DNA of 64,000 nucleotides from Ardenticatenaceae bacterium (GTDB lineage: Bacteria; Chloroflexota; Anaerolineae; Promineifilales; Promineifilaceae). Positions 51,868-60,164 of this stretch are shown here, one piece after another. The stretch's first letter is position 1, and each line of letters starts with the position of its first letter. The stretch covers positions 1,426,001-1,490,000 of the forward strand of contig JACKBQ010000001.1 of the NCBI GenBank assembly GCA_020634455.1, read 5' to 3'. Under the pieces are notes generated by a model that saw nothing but the letters and a program-made list of their open reading frames with translations, was not told the origin of the DNA and ran no database searches. The translations under genes were made by a program, and so were the position numbers.

Positions 51868-54800
51868 CTAAAGGCGCACCAGATTGTGATGGACACGCCA
51901 TACTTCGGCGATAATTTGATCGAGAGTGGTAGAGGGTAAAGCTTGTTCGGTCTCCTCAAACCCTGGCACAAACTCATGCAGCAACTCCCGTACCTGCTCT
52001 TTTAACTCCTGGGATTCCATTGGGAAAGCCGCAATAAATTGCAAAATCGCGGTTGCCTGGCCGGACTCGCCCACAGCAAAAAAGAGCCGGGCATACGTTT
52101 TGAGCGTAGTCAAAATGAGGTTAGCAGATTGCACATCGGTGGCTATGCGCAACGCTTCCGCCAAATATTGGCGGGCAGCGGCAAAATCACCTGCCAGTAC
52201 GGTAACGCGGCCCAAACTCACCAGCGATTCCACAATGGCCAGCCGGTGGCCGGAGTCGCGGTTAAGGGTCAAGCTTTCTTCTAGCAATTGCTTGGCAGTG
52301 GGGTAATCGGCCGTTTTTTGCGCAATATCCCCCAAATAAACCAGCGCCGCGCCAATGCCGTAGCGGTAATCCAGCGTGCGGTAAATGTGCAAACTCTGCT
52401 CAAAAAGCTGCTGCGCGGCGGCGTAGTTCGCCCCTTCCAGCTCGATGGCTCCCAGGTTGATAATCACTTTGGCAATGCCAAACTGGTCGTCAATGGCACG
52501 ATACCCTCTCATGCTTTCATCGTACAGGCGGCGGGCGGTGGCGTAATCGGCCGTTTCTGTGCAAATGGTGGAGGCCAGGTTGCTTTGCGCCTGAGCCAGC
52601 CCCGCTACTGTGTTAAGCTGTTGCCCCAGCGCGGCGCTCTCTTCAAAACAGAGGCGGGCATCTTTGTAGCTACCCTGGGCATAATGCAGCCGACCTAAGA
52701 TTTCCAGCGCCAGCATCAATTCGTACCTGGCGTTTTGATTCCGATAAATGGCAATGCTCTGCGCTAACATCGCTTCGGCCAGATCATATTCGCCCAGCCA
52801 CAGCAGCAAGTCGGCCAGCCGGGCGCGCAGCCGAGCCAGCAGTAAATTCGATTCGGCCGTTGCGCCTTCCTGTTCGATGACGCCAATCGCTTCGGCAAAG
52901 AAGGCGCGCCCTTCGGCAAAGCGATTCCGTGCCCAAAAGAACAGGTACAAACTTTCGGCAACCTCGCCAATCAGGTCAAGCTGCTGATTTTGAACAGCCC
53001 ACTGCCAGGCGACGCGAATATCTTCAATGGCCAGCACAATTTCGCCCAAAGTTTTTGCTTGCTGGCCACCCTGCAACGCTTTTTCTTTGGCTTTGAGGAA
53101 TTTGGCAAAGAAACGGCCGTGTGCAGCCACAACCTGCCTCTGTTCATCTGGATTCTGTGCCAGCTTTTCTGCTAAAAATTGCTTCAAAAGTGCGTGAAGT
53201 TCAAACGCACCAGAAGCATTTTGGCGCAGCATGGATTTGTTCACCAAGTTCAACAGCAGGCGAGCCGGGGCATTGCCCACCTGGCGGGCGGCTTCAGGAC
53301 TAAACTGGCCGCGAAAAACCGTAAGCCGGCGCAGAACGCCTTTTTCGCCGTCGGCCAACCGTCCCCAGGAGTGCTGAAACACCAGCCGAATGCTTTGGTG
53401 CCGCTCTGGCATGTCGGAAACGGCCGTTGCCAACAAATCCAAATCCTGCTTCATCTCTTGCCAAATTTGAGCCACCGGCATCAAGCGAATCCAGGCCGCG
53501 GCCAGCTCAATGCCCAACGGCAGCCCCTCCAGATGGCGGCAAATCTGCACAATCTGCTGTAAATCGGCTGGCGAGGGTGCATAATCTGCCTGCGCCCGAC
53601 GCGCCTCGCGCACAAAAAGCTGCACCGCCGCATGCTGCACCGCCTGTTCCCCCACCGCCTCATCCACCAGTGGCCGCGACAGGCCCCGCAGCGCCAACAA
53701 ATATTCGCCCCGAACGTTTAAGGGTTCGCGGGAGGTTGCCAAAATTTTCACGTGGGGTGCCGCCTGCAAGAGCTGGCTCACCCACCCTGACCCCACTAAC
53801 AGATGCTCAAAATTATCCAGCAGGAGCAGCATCTCTTTTTCCCGTAAAAAGTTATGCAGTTCGGTTTGCAACTCGTCGGTGCCGTCCAGGGTGCAATGAA
53901 TGGCGTCGGCGATGGTGGTGGTTAATAAATTGGGTGAGGTAATGGGTGCCAGGGGAATAAAATAAACGCCGTGCAAAAAGATGCCGGTATGCTCGCGCGC
54001 CGCCTCCAGCGCGAGGAGGGTTTTGCCAATGCCGCCGTGTCCTGTGATGGTTAGCAGGCGGCAGTCCGGGTTGGCCAGGTGGGTGGCAATTTGTTGCAGC
54101 TCTTTTTCACGCCCTAGCAAGCGAGTTTGCGGCGGCGGCAAATTGTGGGGGCTGCTTTGGCCCGCCGAGCGGATGCGCTGGTACAAAGCATCTGTTTCAA
54201 AAGCTGGCTCTACTCCTAACTCTTCCCACAAAATGCGACGGCATGCTTCGTACTGAGCCAGGGCGGCGCTGCGCTGACCGCTGCGCACCAAAGTTAACAT
54301 AATCTGCCGATGGGCTTCTTCGCGGTACGGTTCCAGCTCTACCTGACGAATGGCATGCTGCCGGGCTTGGGCAAATTTGGCCTGCCGGGAGTAATGGTTG
54401 CTCAGGTGGTGAAAGGCGGTTAAGACCTGTCGTTGGGTTTGCTCGTGGATGATGAGCGCCCACTCTTCAAAGGCGTGGCTGTCGCTAACGGTGAGTCCCT
54501 GAAGGAAACGGCCGTTGTACAGGGAAGCGGCCGTTTCTAACCGAGCTATACACTCATCACACTCCGTTAAATTCAGGTGCGGGTGGGATTGGCTGGCGAC
54601 GATGGCTGTATTAAACGCCTGCAAATCCAGCCAATAATTTGCCTCATGGTTAAAGCTTACCGTCAGTCGGGTGATGAGCAAAAATGGCTCAAATTTGCGA
54701 CGCAAGCTAGAGAGAACCGAACGAAAATTGGCCAATCCTTGCTTTTGGGAGCGATCTTCCCAAAAAAGTTCAGCTAAAAATTCACGGGGAAACGGCCGTT

Positions 54801-54921
54801 CATGGCAAATTAAGTACGCTAACAGCGCTTCCGCCTTGCGCGAAGGCAATCCCTCAACAGGCTCACCGTCAATTTCAAATCTGATATTTCCCAGAAGTTT
54901 TACAGTTAATTGCTCAGCCAT
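51868..54921 (-). CDS. SARP/BTAD - AAA (NB-ARC type) - TPR regulator, 1017 aa
   Basis: An AfsR-like regulator. Residues about 1-95 form an OmpR-like winged helix (VEGLPSRKAEALLAYLICHE, FRSVLSSLRRKFEPF). Residues about 97-250 are the BTAD domain (AYRRILWEELGVEPAFETDALYQRI-like). The STAND ATPase follows, with Walker A at 294-301 (GHGGIGKT), LLLLDNFEHLL as Walker B and SREPLNVRGE as sensor. C-terminal TPR repeats (about 640-1000, many ALxxLGxxxxxxGDYxxA units) sense partners. It is divergent from the secreted LamG/DMFase gene, which it may control. It has the usual density of octamers. Confidence 0.92.
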   Translation of the reverse strand: MAEQLTVKLLGNIRFEIDGEPVEGLPSRKAEALLAYLICHERPFPREFLAELFWEDRSQKQGLANFRSVLSSLRRKFEPFLLITRLTVSFNHEANYWLDLQAFNTAIVASQSHPHLNLTECDECIARLETAASLYNGRFLQGLTVSDSHAFEEWALIIHEQTQRQVLTAFHHLSNHYSRQAKFAQARQHAIRQVELEPYREEAHRQIMLTLVRSGQRSAALAQYEACRRILWEELGVEPAFETDALYQRIRSAGQSSPHNLPPPQTRLLGREKELQQIATHLANPDCRLLTITGHGGIGKTLLALEAAREHTGIFLHGVYFIPLAPITSPNLLTTTIADAIHCTLDGTDELQTELHNFLREKEMLLLLDNFEHLLVGSGWVSQLLQAAPHVKILATSREPLNVRGEYLLALRGLSRPLVDEAVGEQAVQHAAVQLFVREARRAQADYAPSPADLQQIVQICRHLEGLPLGIELAAAWIRLMPVAQIWQEMKQDLDLLATAVSDMPERHQSIRLVFQHSWGRLADGEKGVLRRLTVFRGQFSPEAARQVGNAPARLLLNLVNKSMLRQNASGAFELHALLKQFLAEKLAQNPDEQRQVVAAHGRFFAKFLKAKEKALQGGQQAKTLGEIVLAIEDIRVAWQWAVQNQQLDLIGEVAESLYLFFWARNRFAEGRAFFAEAIGVIEQEGATAESNLLLARLRARLADLLLWLGEYDLAEAMLAQSIAIYRNQNARYELMLALEILGRLHYAQGSYKDARLCFEESAALGQQLNTVAGLAQAQSNLASTICTETADYATARRLYDESMRGYRAIDDQFGIAKVIINLGAIELEGANYAAAQQLFEQSLHIYRTLDYRYGIGAALVYLGDIAQKTADYPTAKQLLEESLTLNRDSGHRLAIVESLVSLGRVTVLAGDFAAARQYLAEALRIATDVQSANLILTTLKTYARLFFAVGESGQATAILQFIAAFPMESQELKEQVRELLHEFVPGFEETEQALPSTTLDQIIAEVWRVHHNLVRL

Positions 54922-55078
54922 GCGCTTTGGGATGAAAAATATTTTTCTGCACCTACGCTGCGTGATCGATTTCTGATCGCACCTCGTTTACATTTTCATT
55001 ATAGCTGAATTACCGGACAACAGGGTTATCAATCTTCAACAGTTGTTGGCTGCCGCCTGGCAGGAAGGTAAGAAAAAG

Positions 55079-57499
55079 ATGTCCTCCCCATACTCTCCCA
55101 AAAACAGAGCCTATGGCTCGATTCTGCTTTTGGCAAGCTTTTTTGGCTTGCTAATTGCCCTAATCATCAATGTATCCAGCGTAGCAGTTGCCGCAGAACA
55201 AGTCTGGTATGGTCTTTACACCGATACAACGAGTTACACTCCAGGCGACACAATACAAATTTATGGGTCTGCGCCCGATGTCGAAACCGTGTTTCGCTTG
55301 ATACGCCTGGATGCCGACTGGACCGAAATTAGTCGCACCACGCCACAAACCGTGACTGCACAAACATCGGCAGTTGGCTCTTTCATCGAATACCCAGATT
55401 TAACATTATCCGGTCGCAGCGCATTTACATTAGAAGGCTGGTTTTATCCTACGCTTCTGGGTGGGGATACGGCCGTCATTGCCGGGCAAATTGGCGAAAC
55501 TGAATCAGCCGCAGGCATCATCATTCGGCCAGATGGCAGGCTGGCTGGGTACCTAAGCAGCACCCCAGCGACCAACGCTGCCAACCAGGTCATTGCCCCC
55601 GCGCCCGCTGACTTTACCAACTGGCTAGACGCCTGGCACCATCTGGCGCTCACCTATGACGGCGCACAGGTTATTTTGTACGTAGATGGGGCAGTTGCTG
55701 CCCAACGCGCCCAAACCGGCACCGTCGCTCAGGTAACGGCACCATTCCGGCTGGGGGCGCGGTCTGAGGCTCCTGGCGATCTTACTGGGGTGATAGACGG
55801 CCGTATTGACGCCTGGACAGTATGGCCAGCCGCGCTAAACCTTACCCAAATTCAGGCACGGCAACAAGCCGGACTCACCCAAAATGACCCCACACCCAAT
55901 TTAGCACTAGTAGATTTCTATGTTGGCTTTGAAGGTTCCTTCCCTAGCCTCAACGATACCTCAACAAATGGCTACACCGGGGTGGTAACCAATTACGGCA
56001 ATCCAGGAGTGGCGGGTGTTACTGAAAACGGCCGTGCCTATCGGCTCAATCACGATCAGATTGTAGACGCTGGCTGGCAGCTCACCGCCCAAATCGCCAT
56101 TCCACCCGCAACCGCCTCAGGCATGTACGCCATCCAGGCACTGGCTGGCCCCGATTTCACCCCCACCCAAACCGGCGACCGACTCTCCGTGCGAGCCATT
56201 GCCATTAAACCTGCCCCAGATGCGCCGCACGCACCCATTGCCGTTGTGCTCCCTACCAACACCTGGAACGCCTACTCCGGCTGGCCCGGCATCCCAGCGG
56301 GTTGGATCGAGGACAAAATACCCTATGGGCCAGACACCATCACAGAACGCACACGCCACCCCGACAGCACAGAGAATATCGCGGGTGGCAATAACTCAGC
56401 TTACGGCAAACTGGGTGATGATGTCTCCCTCTCTTACTTTCATGGCTGGCGTCGCCCTTCATACGAAGCCAGCCCAATGATGTATGCCGCAGACAGAGGC
56501 TACTACTCCGTTCGCGCCCCAAATTCCATGTACCTCACGCAATGGCTAGACATGCAGGGCTATGACTACGATGTTTTCAGCGACAACGATTTTGATGCAG
56601 GCCGGATCACCGCCGCCGATTACCGGGTCCTCATGCCCAATTCACATCATGAATATTGGACAGACGGCATGCTGGCAAACTTGACCCAGTTTCTGGGTGA
56701 GGGTGGCAGCGTGGTTGCACCAGCGGGCAATATTTTTACCTGGCGGGTTGTGTACGGCGAGAATGGCGTTCTGGAAGTGCGAAAATATCGGGACGCGCCC
56801 ATTCTTGGTGTGGCCGATGTGCAAAGCGGGATTGATGGTTTATTTATGGGCGGGTTGCTAGGAGCGGCCGTCTGCAACGGCACCGACGACACGTATTACG
56901 GACAACCCCAGTCTAGAGCCCTGGGGGTTGCTATCCATGCCACCAAACCTTGCTCCGACAGGCCATTCTGCTTTGGACAATGGGCTGCAAGCAACACAAA
57001 CCATTGGCTGTGGCAGGGCAGCGGCCTAAGCGACAACGACCTTTTTGGGCAAGGGCGTCTGCCTGGCTCTTATGCTGTTGGCCATGAAATGGACACCTGG
57101 ACAGAAGGGATGCCGCTTCCAGGGCTGGCTCCGGGTGAACAGGCTGTCATCTTAGGCGAAGGCACTGCCTTTGACCCCCAAAATGAAGCAGACTTTTTTA
57201 GAGGCAATGAATTCCCTGTCGGCCACCCCGATAGCCCAATTCAATCGCCGTTGACCTGCCAGGACATTGTTGCGGGGGATGGCCCGCCGTTGGTCAATTT
57301 AGAACGGGCTGGCACAATTTTGTATTTCCCCCACGCAGGAGGGGGGCACGTCTTGGTTATCGGAGCCAGCGCCACACCGTGGGCCTTAGCCAGCGACGCA
57401 GCTTTGTCTGGCCTGTTACAACAGTCGCTCTCCTGTTTTGCTTACGATGCGGGCTGTGGTTATGAAATTTATTTGCCGTCAGTCCTCACAAATGGATAG
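55079..57499 (+). CDS. Large secreted LamG + DMFase-like protein
   Basis: About 806 residues. A signal peptide ends near residue 40 (SILLLASFFGLLIALIINVS). Residues about 100-260 are a LamG/concanavalin-type lectin domain (TLEGWFYPTLLGG, WHHLALTYDGAQVILYVDGA). The C-terminal half has the pattern of N,N-dimethylformamidase large-subunit domains: LPTNTWNAYSGW, GYDYDVFSDNDFDAG, MPNSHHEYWTDGML and GGSVVAPAGNIFTWRV. The end EIYLPSVLTNG is a YLPxxV tail. The ATG at 55079 has AGGAAGG upstream; a TTG further upstream (55043) is weaker. The role is extracellular, substrate unknown. Confidence 0.82.
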   Translation: MSSPYSPKNRAYGSILLLASFFGLLIALIINVSSVAVAAEQVWYGLYTDTTSYTPGDTIQIYGSAPDVETVFRLIRLDADWTEISRTTPQTVTAQTSAVGSFIEYPDLTLSGRSAFTLEGWFYPTLLGGDTAVIAGQIGETESAAGIIIRPDGRLAGYLSSTPATNAANQVIAPAPADFTNWLDAWHHLALTYDGAQVILYVDGAVAAQRAQTGTVAQVTAPFRLGARSEAPGDLTGVIDGRIDAWTVWPAALNLTQIQARQQAGLTQNDPTPNLALVDFYVGFEGSFPSLNDTSTNGYTGVVTNYGNPGVAGVTENGRAYRLNHDQIVDAGWQLTAQIAIPPATASGMYAIQALAGPDFTPTQTGDRLSVRAIAIKPAPDAPHAPIAVVLPTNTWNAYSGWPGIPAGWIEDKIPYGPDTITERTRHPDSTENIAGGNNSAYGKLGDDVSLSYFHGWRRPSYEASPMMYAADRGYYSVRAPNSMYLTQWLDMQGYDYDVFSDNDFDAGRITAADYRVLMPNSHHEYWTDGMLANLTQFLGEGGSVVAPAGNIFTWRVVYGENGVLEVRKYRDAPILGVADVQSGIDGLFMGGLLGAAVCNGTDDTYYGQPQSRALGVAIHATKPCSDRPFCFGQWAASNTNHWLWQGSGLSDNDLFGQGRLPGSYAVGHEMDTWTEGMPLPGLAPGEQAVILGEGTAFDPQNEADFFRGNEFPVGHPDSPIQSPLTCQDIVAGDGPPLVNLERAGTILYFPHAGGGHVLVIGASATPWALASDAALSGLLQQSLSCFAYDAGCGYEIYLPSVLTNG

Positions 57500-57603
57500 T
57501 GCCTATGAGAAATATGGTAAACATTCGAATTGAAAAAGCCACAAAATTAAAATTTACTTTGTTAGGAGACGACACCAACTGTCGTTGACCACCATGCATG
57601 AAA

Positions 57604-57667
57604 ATCAATAGATTTCGCAGATTGACCAGATTTAATTTTACTCTGCGAAATCTTTGTAATCTGTGGA
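57604..57667. repeat. AGATTTCGCAGATT palindromic element, copy 3
   Basis: ATAGATTTCGCAGATTGACC is followed by TCTGCGAAATCTTTGTAATC. AGATTTCGCAGA and TCTGCGAAATCT are perfect reverse complements. It lies in the 190-bp gap between two secreted protein genes on the plus strand. A small CGACA-CCAAC-TGTCG hairpin lies just before it (57572-57586). Confidence 0.85.
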
Positions 57668-57689
57668 TTATTTCTAGAGGAGGAAAATC

Positions 57690-58214
57690 ATGCAGAAATT
57701 TAGCGTATCGGCACAAAAATTAGCTTTGTCTTTGGCAATTTTACTCATTGCAGCTTTCTTTTTAGCCATGCCCTCTCTGGCTCACGCGGCAGAAAATGGC
57801 CAACTATTCAGGCTCAACATCACAGAAACGATCACCGTACAGCGGGAAGATGGCTCTATCTTCACCGTTGACAGCACCGGAAACATGAATATTGGCTATC
57901 GGGGCCGCCAAATCGTAATTGATGTTATTAGTGCGGGTGTTGTCCGCGAAACTGACGAACAAGTGGACATCAACATGCTAGGCATTGGTACCTGGCAGCT
58001 GGATGGTAATCAGGTACAGTTTGGTCTTAGCGGCCCGTTGATTGTCAGACGAGGCAATGGCAACAATATTGTAATTGATGTTATCAGCGCAGGGGTTGTT
58101 TCCAGGCAGTCGGACGCTGTTTTCGAGTTTGCATTTTCTGGTGAGGGCGCGGTACGGGGCAGTGGCGAAAATATCGTGATTGACGTTATCGGCGCAGGGG
58201 TGACAACGAAATGA
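57690..58214 (+). CDS. Small secreted protein with three IVIDVISAGVV repeats
   Basis: A 174-residue secreted protein with a signal peptide (to about residue 33) and GAGGAGG before the ATG. The mature part contains the phrase IVIDVISAGVV twice and IVIDVIGAGVT once (around residues 74, 129 and 162), each preceded by a G-[NR]-x-[QN]-like turn. This looks like a short beta-strand repeat, perhaps a beta-solenoid or amyloid-like stack. The DNA of the repeats is also similar, so the repeat arose recently. No known family recognised. It ends 2 bp before the convergent lgt gene. Confidence 0.8.
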   Translation: MQKFSVSAQKLALSLAILLIAAFFLAMPSLAHAAENGQLFRLNITETITVQREDGSIFTVDSTGNMNIGYRGRQIVIDVISAGVVRETDEQVDINMLGIGTWQLDGNQVQFGLSGPLIVRRGNGNNIVIDVISAGVVSRQSDAVFEFAFSGEGAVRGSGENIVIDVIGAGVTTK

Positions 58215-58216
58215 TT

Positions 58217-59431
58217 TTACGGGGATGAACGGCCGTTCCCCTGCCATCGCCGTACACCAACTGCCAAAATCATACTCAACGCCACCAAAATGGAAACCAG
58301 CGTGGCCCAGGCCAGCGGCAGTTCCGCGCCGCCCAAAGAAACCACGCGGCTGTCCAGGCGCACCGTTTCCAGCAACGTTCGGCCAATGGCATACATGATG
58401 AGGTAAACGGCCGTCATCTCCCCGTCCATCAGCTTTTCCCACCGTCGCCACAGCCAGATCAGCAGGCCAAAGGTGAGGAAGTTCCACAAAGATTCGTACA
58501 AAAAGGCGGGGTGGAAGGTGCTAAAGTCGGCAAAAGCGGGCAAACGGTTAATTGGCTCAATGGTGATGGCCCAGGGCACGGTGGTGGGACGGCCGTACAG
58601 TTCCTGATTCATAAAGTTACCCCAGCGACCAAACGCCTGCCCCAGCGCCACGCCCACCGCCGCCATATCTGCCCAGGGCAGCAGCGGCAAACGGTTGCGC
58701 CGGGTGAAAATGAGCAACCCTAGCGCCCCGCCCGCCAAACCACCGTAGATGCCCAGCCCGCCGTTGCGCAGGTTAAACAGCAGCTGCGGATTGCGAAAAT
58801 AATCGGCCGGGGATTCAATGCCAAAGGCGGCCATGCTGGGGGACGGCGTGAGCACATGGTACAGCCGCGCCCCAATCAGCCCCAAAATGAGGCAGATGAT
58901 GACGCCATTCCAGACGTGTTCCGGGTTCCATTTGCGCCAGGGGGCATCGGTTAGCCAATTTTGGTCAACGGCTGGCAAAGCAAGGACGGCCGTACGCATC
59001 GCTTCCAATTCGTCCCCCGTCACGCGTAAGTTGCGCAGGTCGGTGCCCCACAACAGCAGCAAATCGCCCATGGTGGACACACCTTGTTTTTGCAGTTTGG
59101 TTTGAAGGGGTGTGGGGAGAGAAACGGCCGTTACCGACAATTCAACCAGCTCCGGCGGCACGGCAGTTAAAAATGTGCCCCGCCACCGCTCCCACGCCAG
59201 ACGAGAAATGACAAAGGCACCCAGGCCAATGCCCGCCACAATCAAAATGCCATACCAATAAACGGGCAGCCCCAAAATGGAAAATGCAGCGGCTGAAGGC
59301 ATCTGGCCTGTCCACAGATGATAGGCAAACAACCCGACCAGCGCCACGCCCCAGACGAGGATGATAATCCAGTAACGCTCAATTTTGGAACGACGCAGCA
59401 ACTTCGGCTCCGTCTTAGCACTGTTACTCAT
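58217..59431 (-). CDS. lgt: Prolipoprotein diacylglyceryl transferase with RpoA-CTD-like insert
   Basis: About 404 residues. Lgt moves a diacylglyceryl group to the lipobox Cys of prolipoproteins, in the cytoplasmic membrane. Canonical parts are present: VYWYGILIVAGIGLG, IGARLYHVLT, GGLGIYGGLAGG, FGRWGNFMNQELYGRPT and YAIGRTLLETVRLDS. Residues about 98-152 do not belong to Lgt: LPTPLQTKLQKQGVSTMGDL followed by DLRNLRVTGDELEAM resembles the helix-hairpin-helix of the RNA polymerase alpha C-terminal domain. The start (59431 or 59446) overlaps the next gene. The window encodes several lipoproteins as substrates. Confidence 0.9.
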   Translation of the reverse strand: MSNSAKTEPKLLRRSKIERYWIIILVWGVALVGLFAYHLWTGQMPSAAAFSILGLPVYWYGILIVAGIGLGAFVISRLAWERWRGTFLTAVPPELVELSVTAVSLPTPLQTKLQKQGVSTMGDLLLLWGTDLRNLRVTGDELEAMRTAVLALPAVDQNWLTDAPWRKWNPEHVWNGVIICLILGLIGARLYHVLTPSPSMAAFGIESPADYFRNPQLLFNLRNGGLGIYGGLAGGALGLLIFTRRNRLPLLPWADMAAVGVALGQAFGRWGNFMNQELYGRPTTVPWAITIEPINRLPAFADFSTFHPAFLYESLWNFLTFGLLIWLWRRWEKLMDGEMTAVYLIMYAIGRTLLETVRLDSRVVSLGGAELPLAWATLVSILVALSMILAVGVRRWQGNGRSSP

Positions 59432-60071
59432 GGCTGGGTCGGTCATCCGGGGCGGTAGAAGCTTGCTGCCACACAGCATACATGCGCTGCCCCAGCGTGA
59501 TGTATGTTGCAATTGCCAAAATAATCACAGCCACATCGGGCAAATTTAAGAAGAGGAAAGAGATAATCACAAAATAGCGCTCGACACGGCTGGCAATGCC
59601 CACTTTGCTGCTGTAGCCCAAGGCCTCGGCTCTGGCGCGGGCGTAGCTCACCATAATCGAGCCAGTGATCGCCAGGTAAGCAATTCCCAGCATCAGCGCA
59701 TTTTCGTGCTCCATGTAAAACAAAATGAAGCCACCAAACAAGATAATTTCCGCTAAGCGATCCAGCGTCGAGTCTAAAAACGCGCCAAAACCGCCCTGTT
59801 TGCGACCTAACTTACGCGCCAATGCCCCATCAAAGGCATCCAGCGGGGCAATGAAAAACATGGTTACAGATGCCCAGGTCATGTGGCCTTGGGCAATGAG
59901 CCAGGCAAACAAAAAGTGAGACAACATGCCCACCACAGTGAGTGCGTCGGGGGAAAAGCGGTAGCGGGCCAGATGATCCACTATAGGTTCAATGATGAAT
60001 CTGGTGTTAGCCCGCATATAATCGGTGAATGTTTTTCGCTCTTTTACGGGTGGAACAGTTTTGGTATCCAT
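59424..60071 (-). CDS. CDP-alcohol phosphatidyltransferase
   Basis: A 215-residue membrane enzyme transferring a phosphatidyl group from CDP-diacylglycerol to an alcohol. The motif D-G-x2-A-R-x8-G-x3-D-x3-D is seen in FDGALARKLGRKQGG and FGAFLDSTLDR. About five hydrophobic helices. It resembles phosphatidylinositol-phosphate synthase or PgsA-type enzymes; the acceptor is unknown. I start at ATG 60071 (MDTKTVPPVK); ATG 60095 is less likely. Its 3' end overlaps the lgt start, so both are co-expressed in a lipid/lipoprotein unit. Confidence 0.88.
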   Translation of the reverse strand: MDTKTVPPVKERKTFTDYMRANTRFIIEPIVDHLARYRFSPDALTVVGMLSHFLFAWLIAQGHMTWASVTMFFIAPLDAFDGALARKLGRKQGGFGAFLDSTLDRLAEIILFGGFILFYMEHENALMLGIAYLAITGSIMVSYARARAEALGYSSKVGIASRVERYFVIISFLFLNLPDVAVIILAIATYITLGQRMYAVWQQASTAPDDRPSHE

Positions 60072-60164
60072 ACATGCTCTCATCATCCACAACATGGATG
60101 CATCAATTTTAGTAGGCGGATGCTATCTAAACTGCCAAAGCCTGTCAAGCTGCCAGCCCGCAAT

